The notes under the pieces were generated by a model that did no database searches, had not been told where the DNA came from, and was given only the letters and a program-made list of their open reading frames with translations. From NCBI GenBank assembly GCA_963921825.1, contig OY997592.1:52658336-52722335 (forward strand): DNA of 64,000 nucleotides, read 5' to 3'. This stretch comes from Erodium maritimum (lineage: Eukaryota; Streptophyta; Magnoliopsida; Geraniales; Geraniaceae). The translations under genes were made by a program, and so were the position numbers. Shown here piece by piece: positions 33,900-44,367 of the stretch (the first letter of the stretch is position 1; each line of letters begins with the position of its first letter).

Positions 33900-36800
33900 T
33901 TAAATTTTCCTGTTTTTCGCAGGTTTGACTGACGTTGACCAGAAGTGGTTATTACAGTCTACCCCCCTTAAAGGAATTTCGTCCGCGAAATTTAAAACAG
34001 ACGTACCTCGGGAGTCGAACAGGCCGGGATACTTCGCGCGAACCTCGTCCTCGCGTTCCCACGTCGACTCAGCTCCGTGATGTTTCCACTGCACTCGGAC
34101 CAAGTGGATAATCTTGCCTCCCCGCAGAATCTGCTGCCGTGTGTCCATGATCCGAACCGGCTGCTCCTCATAGGAGACATCATCAGCCACCTCGATATCA
34201 GTCCACTCGATGACGTGGGAGGGGTCTGCGTTGTACTGCCGCAACTGGGATACGTGGAAGACGTTATGTACTCTCCCAAGCTGCAGTGGCAACGCCAGAC
34301 GATAAGCCACGACTCCCACTCTGTCTAAGATCTGGAACGGGCCTATGTACCTCGGAGCCAACTTTCCCCCGCTGCGCCTGAACCGCACCAGCCCCTTCCT
34401 CGGGCTCACCTTCAGGAACACGTGATCCCCGACTGCAAACTCAAGAGGTCGACGTCGCCTGTCTGCATAACTCTTCTGCCGGCTCTGCGCGGTCCTCAAC
34501 CGATCGCGGATCAATGTGACCTTCTCCGTCGTCTCTCTGACTAGATCTGGCCCCAGCAGACTCTTGTCCCCCACCTCTGCCCAGCATACTGGTGACCGAC
34601 ACGGCCTACCATACAACGCTTCGAACGGTGCCATCCCGATACTGGCCTGGAAGCTGTTGTTGTAGGCGAACTCGGCCAATGGCAGGTGGGTCTCCCAAGA
34701 TCCCCTGAAATCCAGCACACATGCTCGCAGCATGTCCTCCAAGATCTGAATGGTACGCTCAGACTGACCGTCTGTCTGAGGATGATGTGCTGTGCTGAGT
34801 AGGACCTCTGTCCCCAGTGCCTTCTGCAGACTCGGCCAGAACCTGGACGTGAAGCGGGGATCCCTGTCAGACACTATCGACACCGGGACCCCGTGGAGGC
34901 GCACTATCTCCTGGATATACAGACTGCTCAACTTGTCGACCGGGTCTGTCATCCTCATAGCCAGAAAGTGGGCCGACTTGGTCAACCGGTCGACTACCAC
35001 CCACACGGCGTCGTTTCCCTTGGGCGATCTCGGTAGTCCACACACGAAATCCATCGTAATGTGCTCCCACTTCCACTGAGCAATCGGTAGTGGCTGTAAC
35101 AATCCCGCGGGACGCTGATGCTCTGCCTTCACCTGCTGACAGACAAGGCATCTCGACACAAACTCTGCGACTGCTCTCCTCATGCCGCGCCACCAATAGT
35201 GCCTCCTGAGGTCACGGTACATCTTGGTGCCCCCCGGATGCACTGCGAGACGCGAATGGTGTGCCTCTCGTAACACGGCATCTCTATAGTTAACTGGTAC
35301 GAACAGCCCCCCGCGGTACTGTAGTCCCCAATCAGTACTGTCCTGCCAGCCCACCACCTCGTCACCCCTGACGACTCTCTCGCGGATCTCTGATGCTTCG
35401 ACGTCCTCCCTCTGCGCCTCCAACACTTGGGCAAGCAGTGAGGGCTGAGCCACTAGGGAGCACATGGCAACACCGCCAGTAACCTCCTCTAGCTCAAGCC
35501 CGAATGTGCTCAGCTCCCCCATCATGTCCCACTCTCGGACAGATATGCTGGCGAGGCTCGGAGCCGACTTCCTACTCAAGGCGTCGGCGACAACGTTCGC
35601 CTTGCCTGGGTGGTAGTGTAGCTCGAAGTCGTACTCCTCGAGTAGTTCCATCCACCGTCGCTGACGCATGTTCAGGTCTCGCTGGGAAAATATGTACTTG
35701 AGGCTCTTGTGATCCGAGAACACCTGAAACCCCTCGCCGTACAGGTAATATCGCCAGCTCTTTAGCGCAAACACGACTGCTGCTAGCTCCAAGTCGTGGG
35801 TAGGATAGTTGCGCTCGTGTATCTTCAACTGCCTGGAGCCATAAGCCACAACTCTGCCCGACTGCATCAGCACGCAACCCAGTCCCTCTCCGGATGCATC
35901 GCAGTAAACATCATAGCCAATCCCTCGCTCGGGCACCACTAACACTGGAGCTGTAGTCAGTCGAGTCTTCAATTCCGCGAACGCACGCTCACAGTCATCT
36001 GTCCACACGAACCCAACACCCTTGCGCGTTAACAGAGTCATCGGTGCGGCTAGTCGTGCAAAATCCTGGACAAATCGCCTATAGTAGCCTGCCAATCCCA
36101 GAAAGCTGCGGATCTCGAAAACACTCGTGGGCCGTGCCCACTTCGAGACCGCGTCGATCTTCGACGGATCGACCAGGATACCGTCACGGGATACGATGTG
36201 GCCGAGGAATCTCACCTCAGAGAGCCAGAACTCGCACTTCTCCCGGTTGGCATATAGCTGGTGCTCGCGCAGTAGGGTCAGAACAGCCCTAAGATGTGCC
36301 TCATGCGCCGCCTCGTTCTGCGAATATATTAGGATGTCGTCCACGAACACCACCACAAACTGATCCAGGTACGGCCGGAAGATGCTGTTCATCAGGTCCA
36401 TGAACGCTGCTGGCGCGTTCGTCAGTCCGAATGGCATCACCAGGAACTCGTAATGCCCATAGCGTGTCCGGAATGCAGTCTTTGCGACGTCCCCCTCACG
36501 GACTCGCAACTGATAATAACCGGATCGCAGATCGATCTTCGAGAAGTGAGTCGCCCCTCTCAACTGGTCAAACAAGTCATCGATCCTCGGCATCGGGTAC
36601 CGGTTCTTCACCGTAACCCGATTCAGCTTCCGGTAATCTATACACATCCGTAGCTCTCCACTCTTCTTCTTCACGAAGAGTGCTGGTGCTCCCCACGGCG
36701 ATGCACTCGGACGGATAAACCCCTTCTGCTGAAGCTCCTCCAGTTGACGCTTCAGCTCAGTCAACTCTGCCGGCGCAAACCTGTAAGGCGCCATCGATAT

Positions 36801-38807
36801 CGCCGCCGTTCCCGGCACTAGGTCAATCCCGAACTCCACCTCACGAATCGGTGGCAGCCCGCTCAACTCCTCAGGAAAGACCTCGGGGAACTCGCATACC
36901 ACTCTCGGTAACTCTCGGCTCTGCACAGCCGGTACTTCCTCCTCTGCGGACAACGCCGACAGGAGGACCCCACTCTTACTCCCCAGCACGCACGTCACCT
37001 TCGTACCGCCCACTGTCACTGTCACTCGTCGTCTGTAGCAATCGATGTTGGCTCGGTACCTCGACAACCAATCCATACCCAAAATCACATCAAAGGTAGT
37101 CATCCCCAACACGAGAAGGTCACCAGGGCAAGGACAGTCTGCGACTCTAATCTCGCAGGCACGACATACTCTAGTCAACGATGCACCACCCCCAACTGGG
37201 GTGTCCAGGCATAGGGGTGGACTCAACGACTCTAAGCTCAACCCCAACCTCTCAGCACAACCCGACGAAATAAAAGAGTGCGATGCCCCGGTATCAAACA
37301 AGAACAAAGCCCATAAATGATACAACAAACACGTACCCTGGATGGTCTCACGGTACGTGCTAGGTCCTGGGGCTCTGGAGTCGGTGACTGCATATACTCT
37401 CCCCTGCGAGGCCTGCTGCCTCTGACCCTGCGCACTGGCTGCTGGATACCCGTGACTCTGCTGCTGTCTCGGAATTGGTGCGCTCGTAGACGGCCGTGAT
37501 GATCTCGGCTGCTGACCCAGTCGAGGGCGACCTCTGGGCGACTGTACTGTCCGCGACTGCTGCGGTCGCTGCACTGATGTCTCCCCCAACTGCTCTCGGC
37601 ACCATGCCATAGTGTGACCGGCCCGGCCGCATCGGTAACAGCTGATCTCGTCAGCCCTCGACCCCGAGCCTTGGCCTGTCCGGCTAGTAGCTGGTACTGC
37701 CGCGGTTCCTCCCCTCGTCGGACAGTCTCGCAGTAAGTGGCCTGGCTGCCCGCAGTGATAGCATGACGGCCTCCTCTCTGAGGCGACTGGCCCCACTGAT
37801 GCCACTGACCCCTGCTGTCTCGATCCACTCTGATGAGGCGGTGGTCGGAAGGATCCCGCGGTCCTCTGCCTCCGCGAGTCTCGTGAGTCTGACGGCCCTG
37901 CCCAACTGATCGGCCGAGGTCGGACCTCACGGCTCCTGACTGCATCCCTGGCGCCCTGCTCTACTGTAGCTGCGGTGTCCACGAGGTCGGTATACTTCCG
38001 TATCCTCAAGGCGAGAACCTGGTTCCGGATGCCCAGCCTCAGTCCGTCCTGGAACCGCAGGCAACGGTTCGCCTCGCTCGTCACCATCTCAGGCGCGAAT
38101 CTGGCCAAGGCTGTGAACCTGGCTTCGTACTCTCCTACCGTCATCCCCCCTTGCTCCAGGTCTAAGAACTGCCGATGTCGCTCCAGCCGAGCCGACTCGG
38201 GGAAGTACTGTGCCATGAATACCTCCTGGAATACGCTGTAGTCGTATCCGACCGTGTCCTTCACCCGCCCCCACCAGTGGTAGGCGCTGTCTCTCAGCTG
38301 ATGGGCCGCGAAGGACACTCTCCGACGGCCATCCTCGACACCCGATGTGTCCAAGTCTCGTGTGACCTGCTCTATCCATCGCTCAGCCAGGTCGGGATTC
38401 GGCTCCCCGACAAAAACAGGTATCCCGAGCTTCAGGAAATCTAGTAGCGCTCGGGAGGTAAGATCCTCTGTCTGAGCGGCCCTCACCGGGACTGCGGCTG
38501 CCTCTGGTGCTGGCGAAGCCGACTCTCGGCTGGCGATGATCGCCACCAAACTCTGAACGGTCCTGGTAAGCTCATCCAGGGCAGTCATCACTGGAGGGTC
38601 CGCGACTGGCGGAACACTGGGGGTGCCTGCAGACGGCCCCGCATCACTCCTCCTGTCTTCTCCGACAGGAGTACCCTGTGCCTCCGCATAGTCGGCGGGC
38701 TCGACGGTCGGCACCCTCCCTGGTGCCCCTGCTGACCGTCCCCGCCGGCCTCGCGTGGGTGCCTGGCCCCGCGTTCCTGATGGTCGTCCCCGCTTACCGC
38801 GAGCCAT
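33900..38807 (-). CDS. Tekay gag-pol polyprotein with chromodomain, uninterrupted
   Basis: A single frame encoding capsid and replication enzymes of the retrotransposon. The start is taken at 38807 ([14 protein letters not shown]), because the 25 upstream residues of the open frame to 38882 look like leader. Residue numbers here count from 38882. Gag spans ~165-300 ([26 protein letters not shown]). Zinc knuckles are at 374-387 and 415-428. The protease [10 protein letters not shown] has its Asp at 530. The RT site FVDD is at 846-849. RNase H YCDASGEG has its Asp at 995. The integrase HHCC finger ends near 1245, with catalytic D1278, D1339 and E1375 (35 residues between the last two). The chromodomain-like end is ~1568-1625 ([17 protein letters not shown]). 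No stop or frame change is seen. Termination is at 33900-33902, inside the 3' LTR. Confidence 0.95.
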   Translation of the reverse strand: MARGKRGRPSGTRGQAPTRGRRGRSAGAPGRVPTVEPADYAEAQGTPVGEDRRSDAGPSAGTPSVPPVADPPVMTALDELTRTVQSLVAIIASRESASPAPEAAAVPVRAAQTEDLTSRALLDFLKLGIPVFVGEPNPDLAERWIEQVTRDLDTSGVEDGRRRVSFAAHQLRDSAYHWWGRVKDTVGYDYSVFQEVFMAQYFPESARLERHRQFLDLEQGGMTVGEYEARFTALARFAPEMVTSEANRCLRFQDGLRLGIRNQVLALRIRKYTDLVDTAATVEQGARDAVRSREVRPRPISWAGPSDSRDSRRQRTAGSFRPPPHQSGSRQQGSVASVGPVASERRPSCYHCGQPGHLLRDCPTRGGTAAVPATSRTGQGSGSRADEISCYRCGRAGHTMAWCREQLGETSVQRPQQSRTVQSPRGRPRLGQQPRSSRPSTSAPIPRQQQSHGYPAASAQGQRQQASQGRVYAVTDSRAPGPSTYRETIQGTCLLYHLWALFLFDTGASHSFISSGCAERLGLSLESLSPPLCLDTPVGGGASLTRVCRACEIRVADCPCPGDLLVLGMTTFDVILGMDWLSRYRANIDCYRRRVTVTVGGTKVTCVLGSKSGVLLSALSAEEEVPAVQSRELPRVVCEFPEVFPEELSGLPPIREVEFGIDLVPGTAAISMAPYRFAPAELTELKRQLEELQQKGFIRPSASPWGAPALFVKKKSGELRMCIDYRKLNRVTVKNRYPMPRIDDLFDQLRGATHFSKIDLRSGYYQLRVREGDVAKTAFRTRYGHYEFLVMPFGLTNAPAAFMDLMNSIFRPYLDQFVVVFVDDILIYSQNEAAHEAHLRAVLTLLREHQLYANREKCEFWLSEVRFLGHIVSRDGILVDPSKIDAVSKWARPTSVFEIRSFLGLAGYYRRFVQDFARLAAPMTLLTRKGVGFVWTDDCERAFAELKTRLTTAPVLVVPERGIGYDVYCDASGEGLGCVLMQSGRVVAYGSRQLKIHERNYPTHDLELAAVVFALKSWRYYLYGEGFQVFSDHKSLKYIFSQRDLNMRQRRWMELLEEYDFELHYHPGKANVVADALSRKSAPSLASISVREWDMMGELSTFGLELEEVTGGVAMCSLVAQPSLLAQVLEAQREDVEASEIRERVVRGDEVVGWQDSTDWGLQYRGGLFVPVNYRDAVLREAHHSRLAVHPGGTKMYRDLRRHYWWRGMRRAVAEFVSRCLVCQQVKAEHQRPAGLLQPLPIAQWKWEHITMDFVCGLPRSPKGNDAVWVVVDRLTKSAHFLAMRMTDPVDKLSSLYIQEIVRLHGVPVSIVSDRDPRFTSRFWPSLQKALGTEVLLSTAHHPQTDGQSERTIQILEDMLRACVLDFRGSWETHLPLAEFAYNNSFQASIGMAPFEALYGRPCRSPVCWAEVGDKSLLGPDLVRETTEKVTLIRDRLRTAQSRQKSYADRRRRPLEFAVGDHVFLKVSPRKGLVRFRRSGGKLAPRYIGPFQILDRVGVVAYRLALPLQLGRVHNVFHVSQLRQYNADPSHVIEWTDIEVADDVSYEEQPVRIMDTRQQILRGGKIIHLVRVQWKHHGAESTWEREDEVRAKYPGLFDSRGTSVLNFADEIPLRGVDCNNHFWSTSVKPAKNRKI
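33957..33969 (-). promoter_or_regulatory. Polypurine tract of the Tekay element
   Basis: On the minus strand aaggggggtagac directly precedes the 3' LTR start TGTAATAACC. It primes plus-strand DNA synthesis in LTR retrotransposons. Here it also lies inside the gag-pol frame and encodes the LRGVDC segment. Confidence 0.9.
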
Positions 38808-39437
38808 AAACAGTATCCTCTGCACGGATACACGCAAACGTTCAGTTTGCGAACTTAAATAAAAACGACCGTACAAACGCACTAACGTCCACCCTCTTAA
38901 GCTTACACTAACGTGCTTATCACTAAAGCGCTACACCGCTCAAGCTAAACGTACTTTATATACTAGCATTAGTAAACGAGACCACAACGAGACCGCACCG
39001 ACGTGCACCAAACAAGCGACGGCAAACCAACCCACACAACACGACGACCCCCGTTCACCGGGCCAATCAAAAATCAAACATATGCCCATAGGGCCAATCA
39101 AGTTCAAGACATGCCAACAGGGCCAATAATTTTAAAACCTTCACCCTTTCATTTTAAAACTTCGTTCCTTGACATCACGTAGTTACAACCCGGTTCAGGC
39201 GTCCCCGAACCACGTTGTACCGACTTGACATCAACACCGTCACGTTCGACTACAGGAGCGCTCCTGAGTCGACCCGCGACAGTTAAAAACAGTTCACGCA
39301 ATCACACACAATCAGTATGCCAGCAACAAAATACTGTAACATACGCACAAACAAAAAGAAGACTCAAGACATGACGGGTCTACACTGACTCGACTCTCCC
39401 CCCTAAGTGACGGACAGTCCGAGGTTTGAAACCTCGA
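38808..39437 (-). other. Tekay untranslated leader
   Basis: About 630 bp between the primer-binding site and the gag start. It contains three spaced copies of an agggccaat motif (39060-39130). No other coding is seen. Confidence 0.7.
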
Positions 39438-39449
39438 GCTCTGATACCA
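39438..39449 (-). promoter_or_regulatory. Primer-binding site, tRNA-iMet type
   Basis: On the minus strand TGGTATCAGAGC begins three bases after the 5' LTR end. This is the usual plant initiator-methionine tRNA primer site. Confidence 0.93.
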
Positions 39450-39452
39450 AGC

Positions 39453-42400
39453 TGTCACGCCCCGATTTCAGCGAACCGAACTCGGGACGCGAACTTTTAA
39501 AAACATGAACACTTGAAACCTGTTTTCAATAAAAGCTTTGACATTTCCATTTACTTCTCAAAATAATAGCATTTACAATACAAAAACGTCCCAACAAGTG
39601 GACAAGGTACAACATCCGTCACTAGACTCAACAAAAGTAAAGACCAGACTCCGCTCCAAGCTCCATGAACTTCAAGAGCTAACCTAGTCCGTCCGGTGAT
39701 CAGTACCTGTAGGAAAAGCAGCTAGGGGTGAGCGTTCGCTCACCTCCACGGATAACAGACTGACTATGGCATAATTAGCAGAAAAAGCCAGTAACACTAA
39801 AACCAAACCCAACACCGGGACTACAGTCCCCAACTCAAGTACTCAACTGACCCACAACCCGTCACCTTCCTCAACAGACTCGACACTCGATAAAAACAGT
39901 GTAGACCCAATACAACTATCGACGACCTCCTCAAGGACTCGAACGAAATGACACAACACCAAACAAGATCACAAAGGATCGCACACCAGCTGCTCAGTAA
40001 CCAATCTCAATCAGGTCAGGGTTCGACCTATCGCAATTCCTCGACACGAAGTCGGATCAGGCTGTCGACCTTTCAAACTCGCAATTCCTCGACACTAAGT
40101 CGGATCAGGCTGTCGACCTTTAAAACTCGCAATTCCTCGACACTAAGTCGGATCAGGCTGTCGACCTTTAAAACTCGCAATTCATCGACACTAAGTCGGA
40201 TCAGGCTGTCGACCTTTAGAACTCGCAATTCATCGACACTAAGTCGGATCAGGCTGTCGACCTTTAGAACTCGCAATTCATCGACACTAAGTCGGATCAG
40301 GCTGTCGACCTTTAGAACTCGCAATTCATCGACACTAAGTCGGATCAGGCTGTCGACCTTTAGAACTCGCAATTCATCGACACTAAGTCGGATCAGGCTG
40401 TCGACCTTTAGAACTCGCAATTCATCGACACTAAGTCGGATCAGGCTGTCGACCTTTAGAACTCACCACCCCAGGTAACCACAATCACAATCACAGGCAA
40501 GTTCAATCACACAGGCACTCAAGGCCACTCAAGACACCTCAACAGTCAAGACTCGGGTTCAACAACCCCACGGGCACTCGCTGCCACTCAAGACACCAAA
40601 TTAAATACACGGCTCTCATGGCCACCCCGACTCAACAATTAAATACGGGCTCTCAAGGCCACCCAAACTCAACAATTAAATACGGGCTCTCAAGGCCACC
40701 CAAACTCAACAATTAAATACGGGCTCTCAAGGCCACCCAAACTCAACAATTAAATACGGGCTCTCAAGGCCACCCAAACTCAACAATTAAATAAAGCGCA
40801 CGACAACCTCCGGCATACTCGATGCCTCCAACAGTCCTAAAATCGCTAGTTTCACAAACAACCTCCGGGCATGGTCATATGCCTCCAGTAATTCAATTAT
40901 CGCTAAGTTCTCTGTTCCTACGACACTACTAAGTGTCACATGCCTTTCTCTTAAACGCTACAATCCCGTATCATGCTTTTCTAATAATTAAATAAATCTA
41001 CTCAACCCACGACACCCCGGTGTCACATGCAATTCTACCATTAACTTTCCCTAATCAGGGCCGAGATCCGGCTACTTTTCCCTACCTCGTATATAGATCC
41101 AAAAGCGCTCCAACAAAACCCGAAGTGGACCTAGTCACTCGCCGAGCTTTCCCTTGCCTCGGTCCGTAGCACGATCTAAAAGAACACAAATTCAAAGTAC
41201 TTTTAAACTAGTACGAATAAACCGAAAATTAATAAACTTAACGCCCAAACGTAACCCCGACAATGCCGATCACTCCCAAACTTCCCAATTACTCGAAGTT
41301 GCCGATAAAGGACCCGTAAGGGCCAGATTCGCCCGACATGGCGAATCTGCCCGGTTTTGGTTAATTGCCTTCTGGGGCTCCAAAAGCCCCCGTTTTCGTT
41401 TCTACGGTCTTAGAATATTTCAAGGAACCCAACGCACTTGACGGAATTGAATTCCGACTTCTAAGTCAATTAATTAACGTTTAAAGTTTCCCAAAACCCG
41501 TTAATTACAACTTCTCCAAATTAATTCCAAATTTCGATTCGATTAGGAATAAGTGGTCCGGGGGACGTTTTAAACCACCCGAACATTAAAACCCGAGCAA
41601 CCGAGCACGTGGGCCCCACCCAAGAGGCTTGGCCGAGACCCTAGGGTTTGAGGGGGGGCTCGGCCACCATGTGGTGGCTGCTGCCAGCTCCGGCCAGCCA
41701 CCTCATGGCCGGCCGGCCACCACCCACGGTGGCCGGAGCTCCTCCCGAGCCTCCGGTCACCGGAAAACGTGCCATTACACCCCCAAACACCTCTAAAACG
41801 TCTCCAACACCTCCAAAACGTCCATACAACCCTAACCCATAGTTTATAACCAAACCCTAGCTTTTGATAAATAATCGAAACGAGAAACGGGTTAGGTCTT
41901 ACCAACGAGGAAGACGAGGGGAAGACGTTTTCTCCTTGCTTTGAAACGATCCAACGGTTGAATAATCTCTCAAACCCTAGCTTTTAATCTTCTATCTTCT
42001 TCTCCACCTTCTTCTCTCTCTAACTCTCTTCTTCTCTCTAATTTAAACAACTAACAACTAACAACTAATTAAAAAACTAAACTTTTTCCCTTTTAAAACC
42101 TCATTCTCGGCTACAACTCACCACCACACCTTTTCCCCCCAAAACTAACACCACCACATACTTGACAAGTGTCAAGGTGGGTCCCATACCTTTTGGAAAA
42201 TATCTAGTTGATATTTTCCAATCAGATTCGCGAAAAACGGACGTTTCGGGCCCCGAACGGGCACTTTTCCCAAAAATATTTTAAACTGGACGGGCTTCAA
42301 GGAAACGGCCCAACTAAGACCGCTACGACGATGGATAAGCTTTTCAGGTCCAACACGGTCCTCGAATGGACCAAAACGTCGCTCGGGTGACTTTTCCAGC

Positions 42401-42598
42401 GAAAAATCAATCCTTCCCAAAATGACCAGAAAGTTGCCCTGAGTCCCCCGTAACTCATTTTAGTCGATAACGGGGTCAACTTAAGTCCGGCATGACCCTC
42501 GGGGTCAATTTAAGTTAAGTTAAGTGTTTGTCTTAAAAATTTTAAATTTTCCTGTTTTTCGCAGGTTTGACTGACGTTGACCAGAAGTGGTTATTACA
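39453..42598 (-). repeat. 5' LTR of the Tekay element (3,146 bp)
   Basis: Same length and landmarks as 30811-33956, including the 48-bp array at 40041-40467 and the 37-bp array at 40634-40792. The T at 39949 creates an ATG absent from the other LTR, which explains an extra plus-strand open frame here. Confidence 0.97.
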
Positions 42599-42603
42599 AG
42601 CAG
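42599..42603 (+). repeat. Target site duplication AGCAG, right copy
   Basis: It directly follows the LTR end TTATTACA and matches 30806-30810. Confidence 0.97.
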
Positions 42604-42946
42604 TGGGTCGAAGCTAAAAAAACCGACACTTCTGGCATGGACCCCGAGCAGCTAGAGGCCCACATGACGCAGCTTAAGATTTTGCGCAATCTGATGGCCC
42701 AGTGACTTGTTTTTTTTAAGCTTACCGTACTTGTGTTTTTTTAAGTTGTAATTCTAGTTTCCTTTTAATGAATGTTTTTTAAGTTTCATGTTTTGGTAAT
42801 TGTTTTACTTTAATGAATGGTTTGAATTTGGTCAAAGAAGAACTTTTTGTTTACATTATGAGTTGTCCGTTATTGGGATGTGTGCCATTATTGCCACCAC
42901 CACCACAAAATGACCAAAATGCCCCTTGTGGCCGGCGGTTTTAGCC

Positions 42947-42954
42947 TATAAATA
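42947..42954 (+). promoter_or_regulatory. TATA box of SANT gene 2, element C
   Basis: gcctataaatacc lies ~102-109 bp before the ATG at 43056. It is the same core as in element B. Confidence 0.75.
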
Positions 42955-43055
42955 CCACCCTTTTCCTCCTTCATTCTTCACACCTCTTCTCCAATTCTCT
43001 CTCTATCTCCCAAACTTTTGTTCTTCCATTTTTCCTCCCTTTCTTCGAAACACCA

Positions 43056-43445
43056 ATGGCCGGCGTAGGCTCATATCTGTGGACCAACGAAGAAGAGATG
43101 TTGTTGGTCCTATGTTGGCTGCAGGACGCCCGGCCGGGCCCAAATCATAGGTACTGGCCGGTAGTCTATGCCAATTTTGTCCACGGTGCTCCGGCCATCT
43201 CCCCGCCGAGAACCCAGAAACAGTGTCGAGACCATTGGCAGGATCTCGCCAGGAAAATCCACCGGTATGAACTGTGCTACCGTGCAGCAGTTCATAACGC
43301 TCCGCCGGGAAGTACCGAGACTTACCTTCGCTCTCAAGCAGCCGCTGCCCACCACACGGACCACGGCACCCATTTCACGAAGATGTTTCTGTGGGAGATC
43401 GTTCGAGACCATCACAAATTCCTACAGTACGTTCACGAGCTGTAG
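43056..43445 (+). CDS. Small SANT-domain protein, gene 2 of element C (129 aa)
   Basis: An intact single-exon frame, MAGVGSYLWTNEEEMLLVLC onward. The SANT/trihelix-like features are LWTNEEEMLLVLCWL (helix 1), WPVVYANF (helix 2) and RTQKQCRDHWQDLARKIHRY (helix 3, the usual DNA- or histone-contacting helix). The C-terminal third (PPGSTETYLRSQAAAAHH, FLWEIVRDHHKFLQYV) is not recognised. It shares the LWT-EE start and the KQC-DHW helix with SANT gene 1 of the same element, so the two are probably distant paralogues. It has its own TATA box and a ~350-bp spacer from gene 1. In canonical Harbinger elements the second gene is a DDE transposase; here this small protein occupies that place. Expression and function are unknown. 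Confidence 0.7.
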   Translation: MAGVGSYLWTNEEEMLLVLCWLQDARPGPNHRYWPVVYANFVHGAPAISPPRTQKQCRDHWQDLARKIHRYELCYRAAVHNAPPGSTETYLRSQAAAAHHTDHGTHFTKMFLWEIVRDHHKFLQYVHEL

Positions 43446-43783
43446 ATTGTGATCGTGTCATAAAATTAAATATCGTTTAATTATGTATTAACCTACCATC
43501 TGCGTGCTAATTATAGGTATAATTATCGTTTAAGTTTGTTTTAATTATCATATGTGTGGTATATGTATAATTATAATAAAGTTGTGGGTTTATGTTGCAA
43601 TTTTTTTTTTCTTTTTTTTATTTGCTTTTTCCTCCATCTCGCCGGCGGCTCCTCGCCAGCAACAATACCCTACTGCAGACGTCGCTGACGGTGAGCTGAC
43701 GAGATAATTTAAATATTATATTTCATATCATCTCGCCGGCGCCATCTCGCCGACAGCCGACGAGATGATTATGGATGCTTTTA

Positions 43784-44367
43784 ACTCTGAGTAATATATT
43801 GTGGATGTTACACGCAGTACATGCGTGTGTTGGGAGAGGACCACGCCTCTTCCTCATTAGCCTTCAATTGTATATTACCAAAAACGGAAATATTCTTTGC
43901 TTAACTCAATTTTTATGTGCAAATAAATACGTAATGTGTATGTGTCTGGAAAATAAATAATTTCCAAAAAAGAAAAAGAAAAAGAAAAGTTGTAAAAGGC
44001 ACGGACAGGTAGGAAGAGAAGCATCTTAATCTTTATCTGACGGTAATCACAACACACAAAGTCACTCAATAACACCTTCTTCTTCCTTCCAGCAACATTT
44101 TCACAGTCGTCTCGCCTTGAAGAGATCTTCAACAGTTCATGACCTCTTTATAATATAAATATATACCTACCTCTCTGTACATAGATTTACCACCTCCTCC
44201 ACTTTCACGTGAACTCTCCGATTCCCCAACCCCCACCGAATCAATCCTTTCTTCTCTGAGCATTTTGATTTTGGCTGCTCAGAGCCTCAGACCCATTAGC
44301 CATTATCGCCAATCAGATTCGATAAAGGTTTGATTTGCTTAGAGCTGAGACCCAGACCCATTAGCCA
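43784..44367 (+). promoter_or_regulatory. Promoter and 5' UTR region of the lipase gene
   Basis: tataatataaatatata at 44149-44165 is a plausible TATA region ~200 bp before the ATG. It is followed by C/T-rich leader sequence. No other gene is seen. Confidence 0.5.

Larger units (their letters stand above)
30811..33956 (-). repeat. 3' LTR of the Tekay element (3,146 bp)
   Basis: On the plus strand it begins TGTCACGCCCC and ends GGTTATTACA. It includes the last 57 bp of the gag-pol frame and two minisatellite arrays. Open frames listed on either strand inside it have exact twins in the other LTR and are not treated as genes. Confidence 0.97.
30811..42598 (-). mobile_element. Complete Tekay/Del-type chromovirus (11,788 bp), young
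   Basis: A full LTR retrotransposon read on the minus strand. It runs 5' LTR 42598-39453, tRNA-iMet primer site 39449-39438, leader, gag-pol 38807-33900, polypurine tract ~33969-33957, 3' LTR 33956-30811. Both LTRs are exactly 3,146 bp and align at a constant offset of 8,642; one difference was noticed (C at 31307, T at 39949). It is flanked by AGCAG on both sides. The long LTRs, single gag-pol frame and chromodomain-type C-terminus identify a Tekay chromovirus. All enzymatic motifs are present, so it may be autonomous. It inserted into SANT gene 1 of element C. Confidence 0.97.
29921..42705 (+). pseudogene. SANT/Myb-like accessory gene 1 of element C, split by Tekay insertion (segments 29921-30810 and 42604-42705)
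   Basis: The N-terminus MSSFDLNEWVLNY starts at 29921. A six-copy GTCC repeat (30062-30085) shifts the frame. The SANT-like region (RALWTDEEYCRLVRAWMHHS, then ELESTRGLDD, DHW) continues in frame 0. A TGA at 30276-30278 interrupts the KQ-stop-KDHW motif, where the sister protein has KQCRDHW. CRDHMSGRKDAGIMKLTEEQ and an acidic linker follow. A further single-base shift at about 30678 precedes the coiled-coil tail (SSSKEAVADRVERAHIAAKE). The retrotransposon enters after codon context ...MAYQ. The tail resumes at 42604 with WVEAKKTDTSGMDPEQ and stops at 42703. It belongs to the SANT/NAM-associated type found with Harbinger elements. Confidence 0.78.
29586..43780 (+). mobile_element. PIF/Harbinger-type element C carrying two SANT genes, interrupted by a nested retrotransposon
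   Basis: The left end GAGCACCCACAGTCG (29586-29600) and the complement of the right end, AAGCATCCATAATCA (43766-43780), match at 10 of 15 positions, all mismatches being transitions. TTA flanks both ends (29583-29585, 43781-43783). Both subterminal regions are packed with ctcgccggc/gctggcgag motifs (29600-29770 and 43635-43770), likely transposase-binding arrays. Removing the nested Tekay and its duplicated 5 bp leaves ~2.4 kb, nearly the size of element B. The cargo is two different SANT-type genes (29921-30810 plus 42604-42705, and 43056-43445). No DDE transposase is visible. Confidence 0.8.

Noticed and set aside
29921..43445. SANT genes as ordinary host Myb genes
   Set aside because: They lie inside TIR/TTA-bounded elements with transposon-type subterminal arrays, and the family travels with Harbinger elements.
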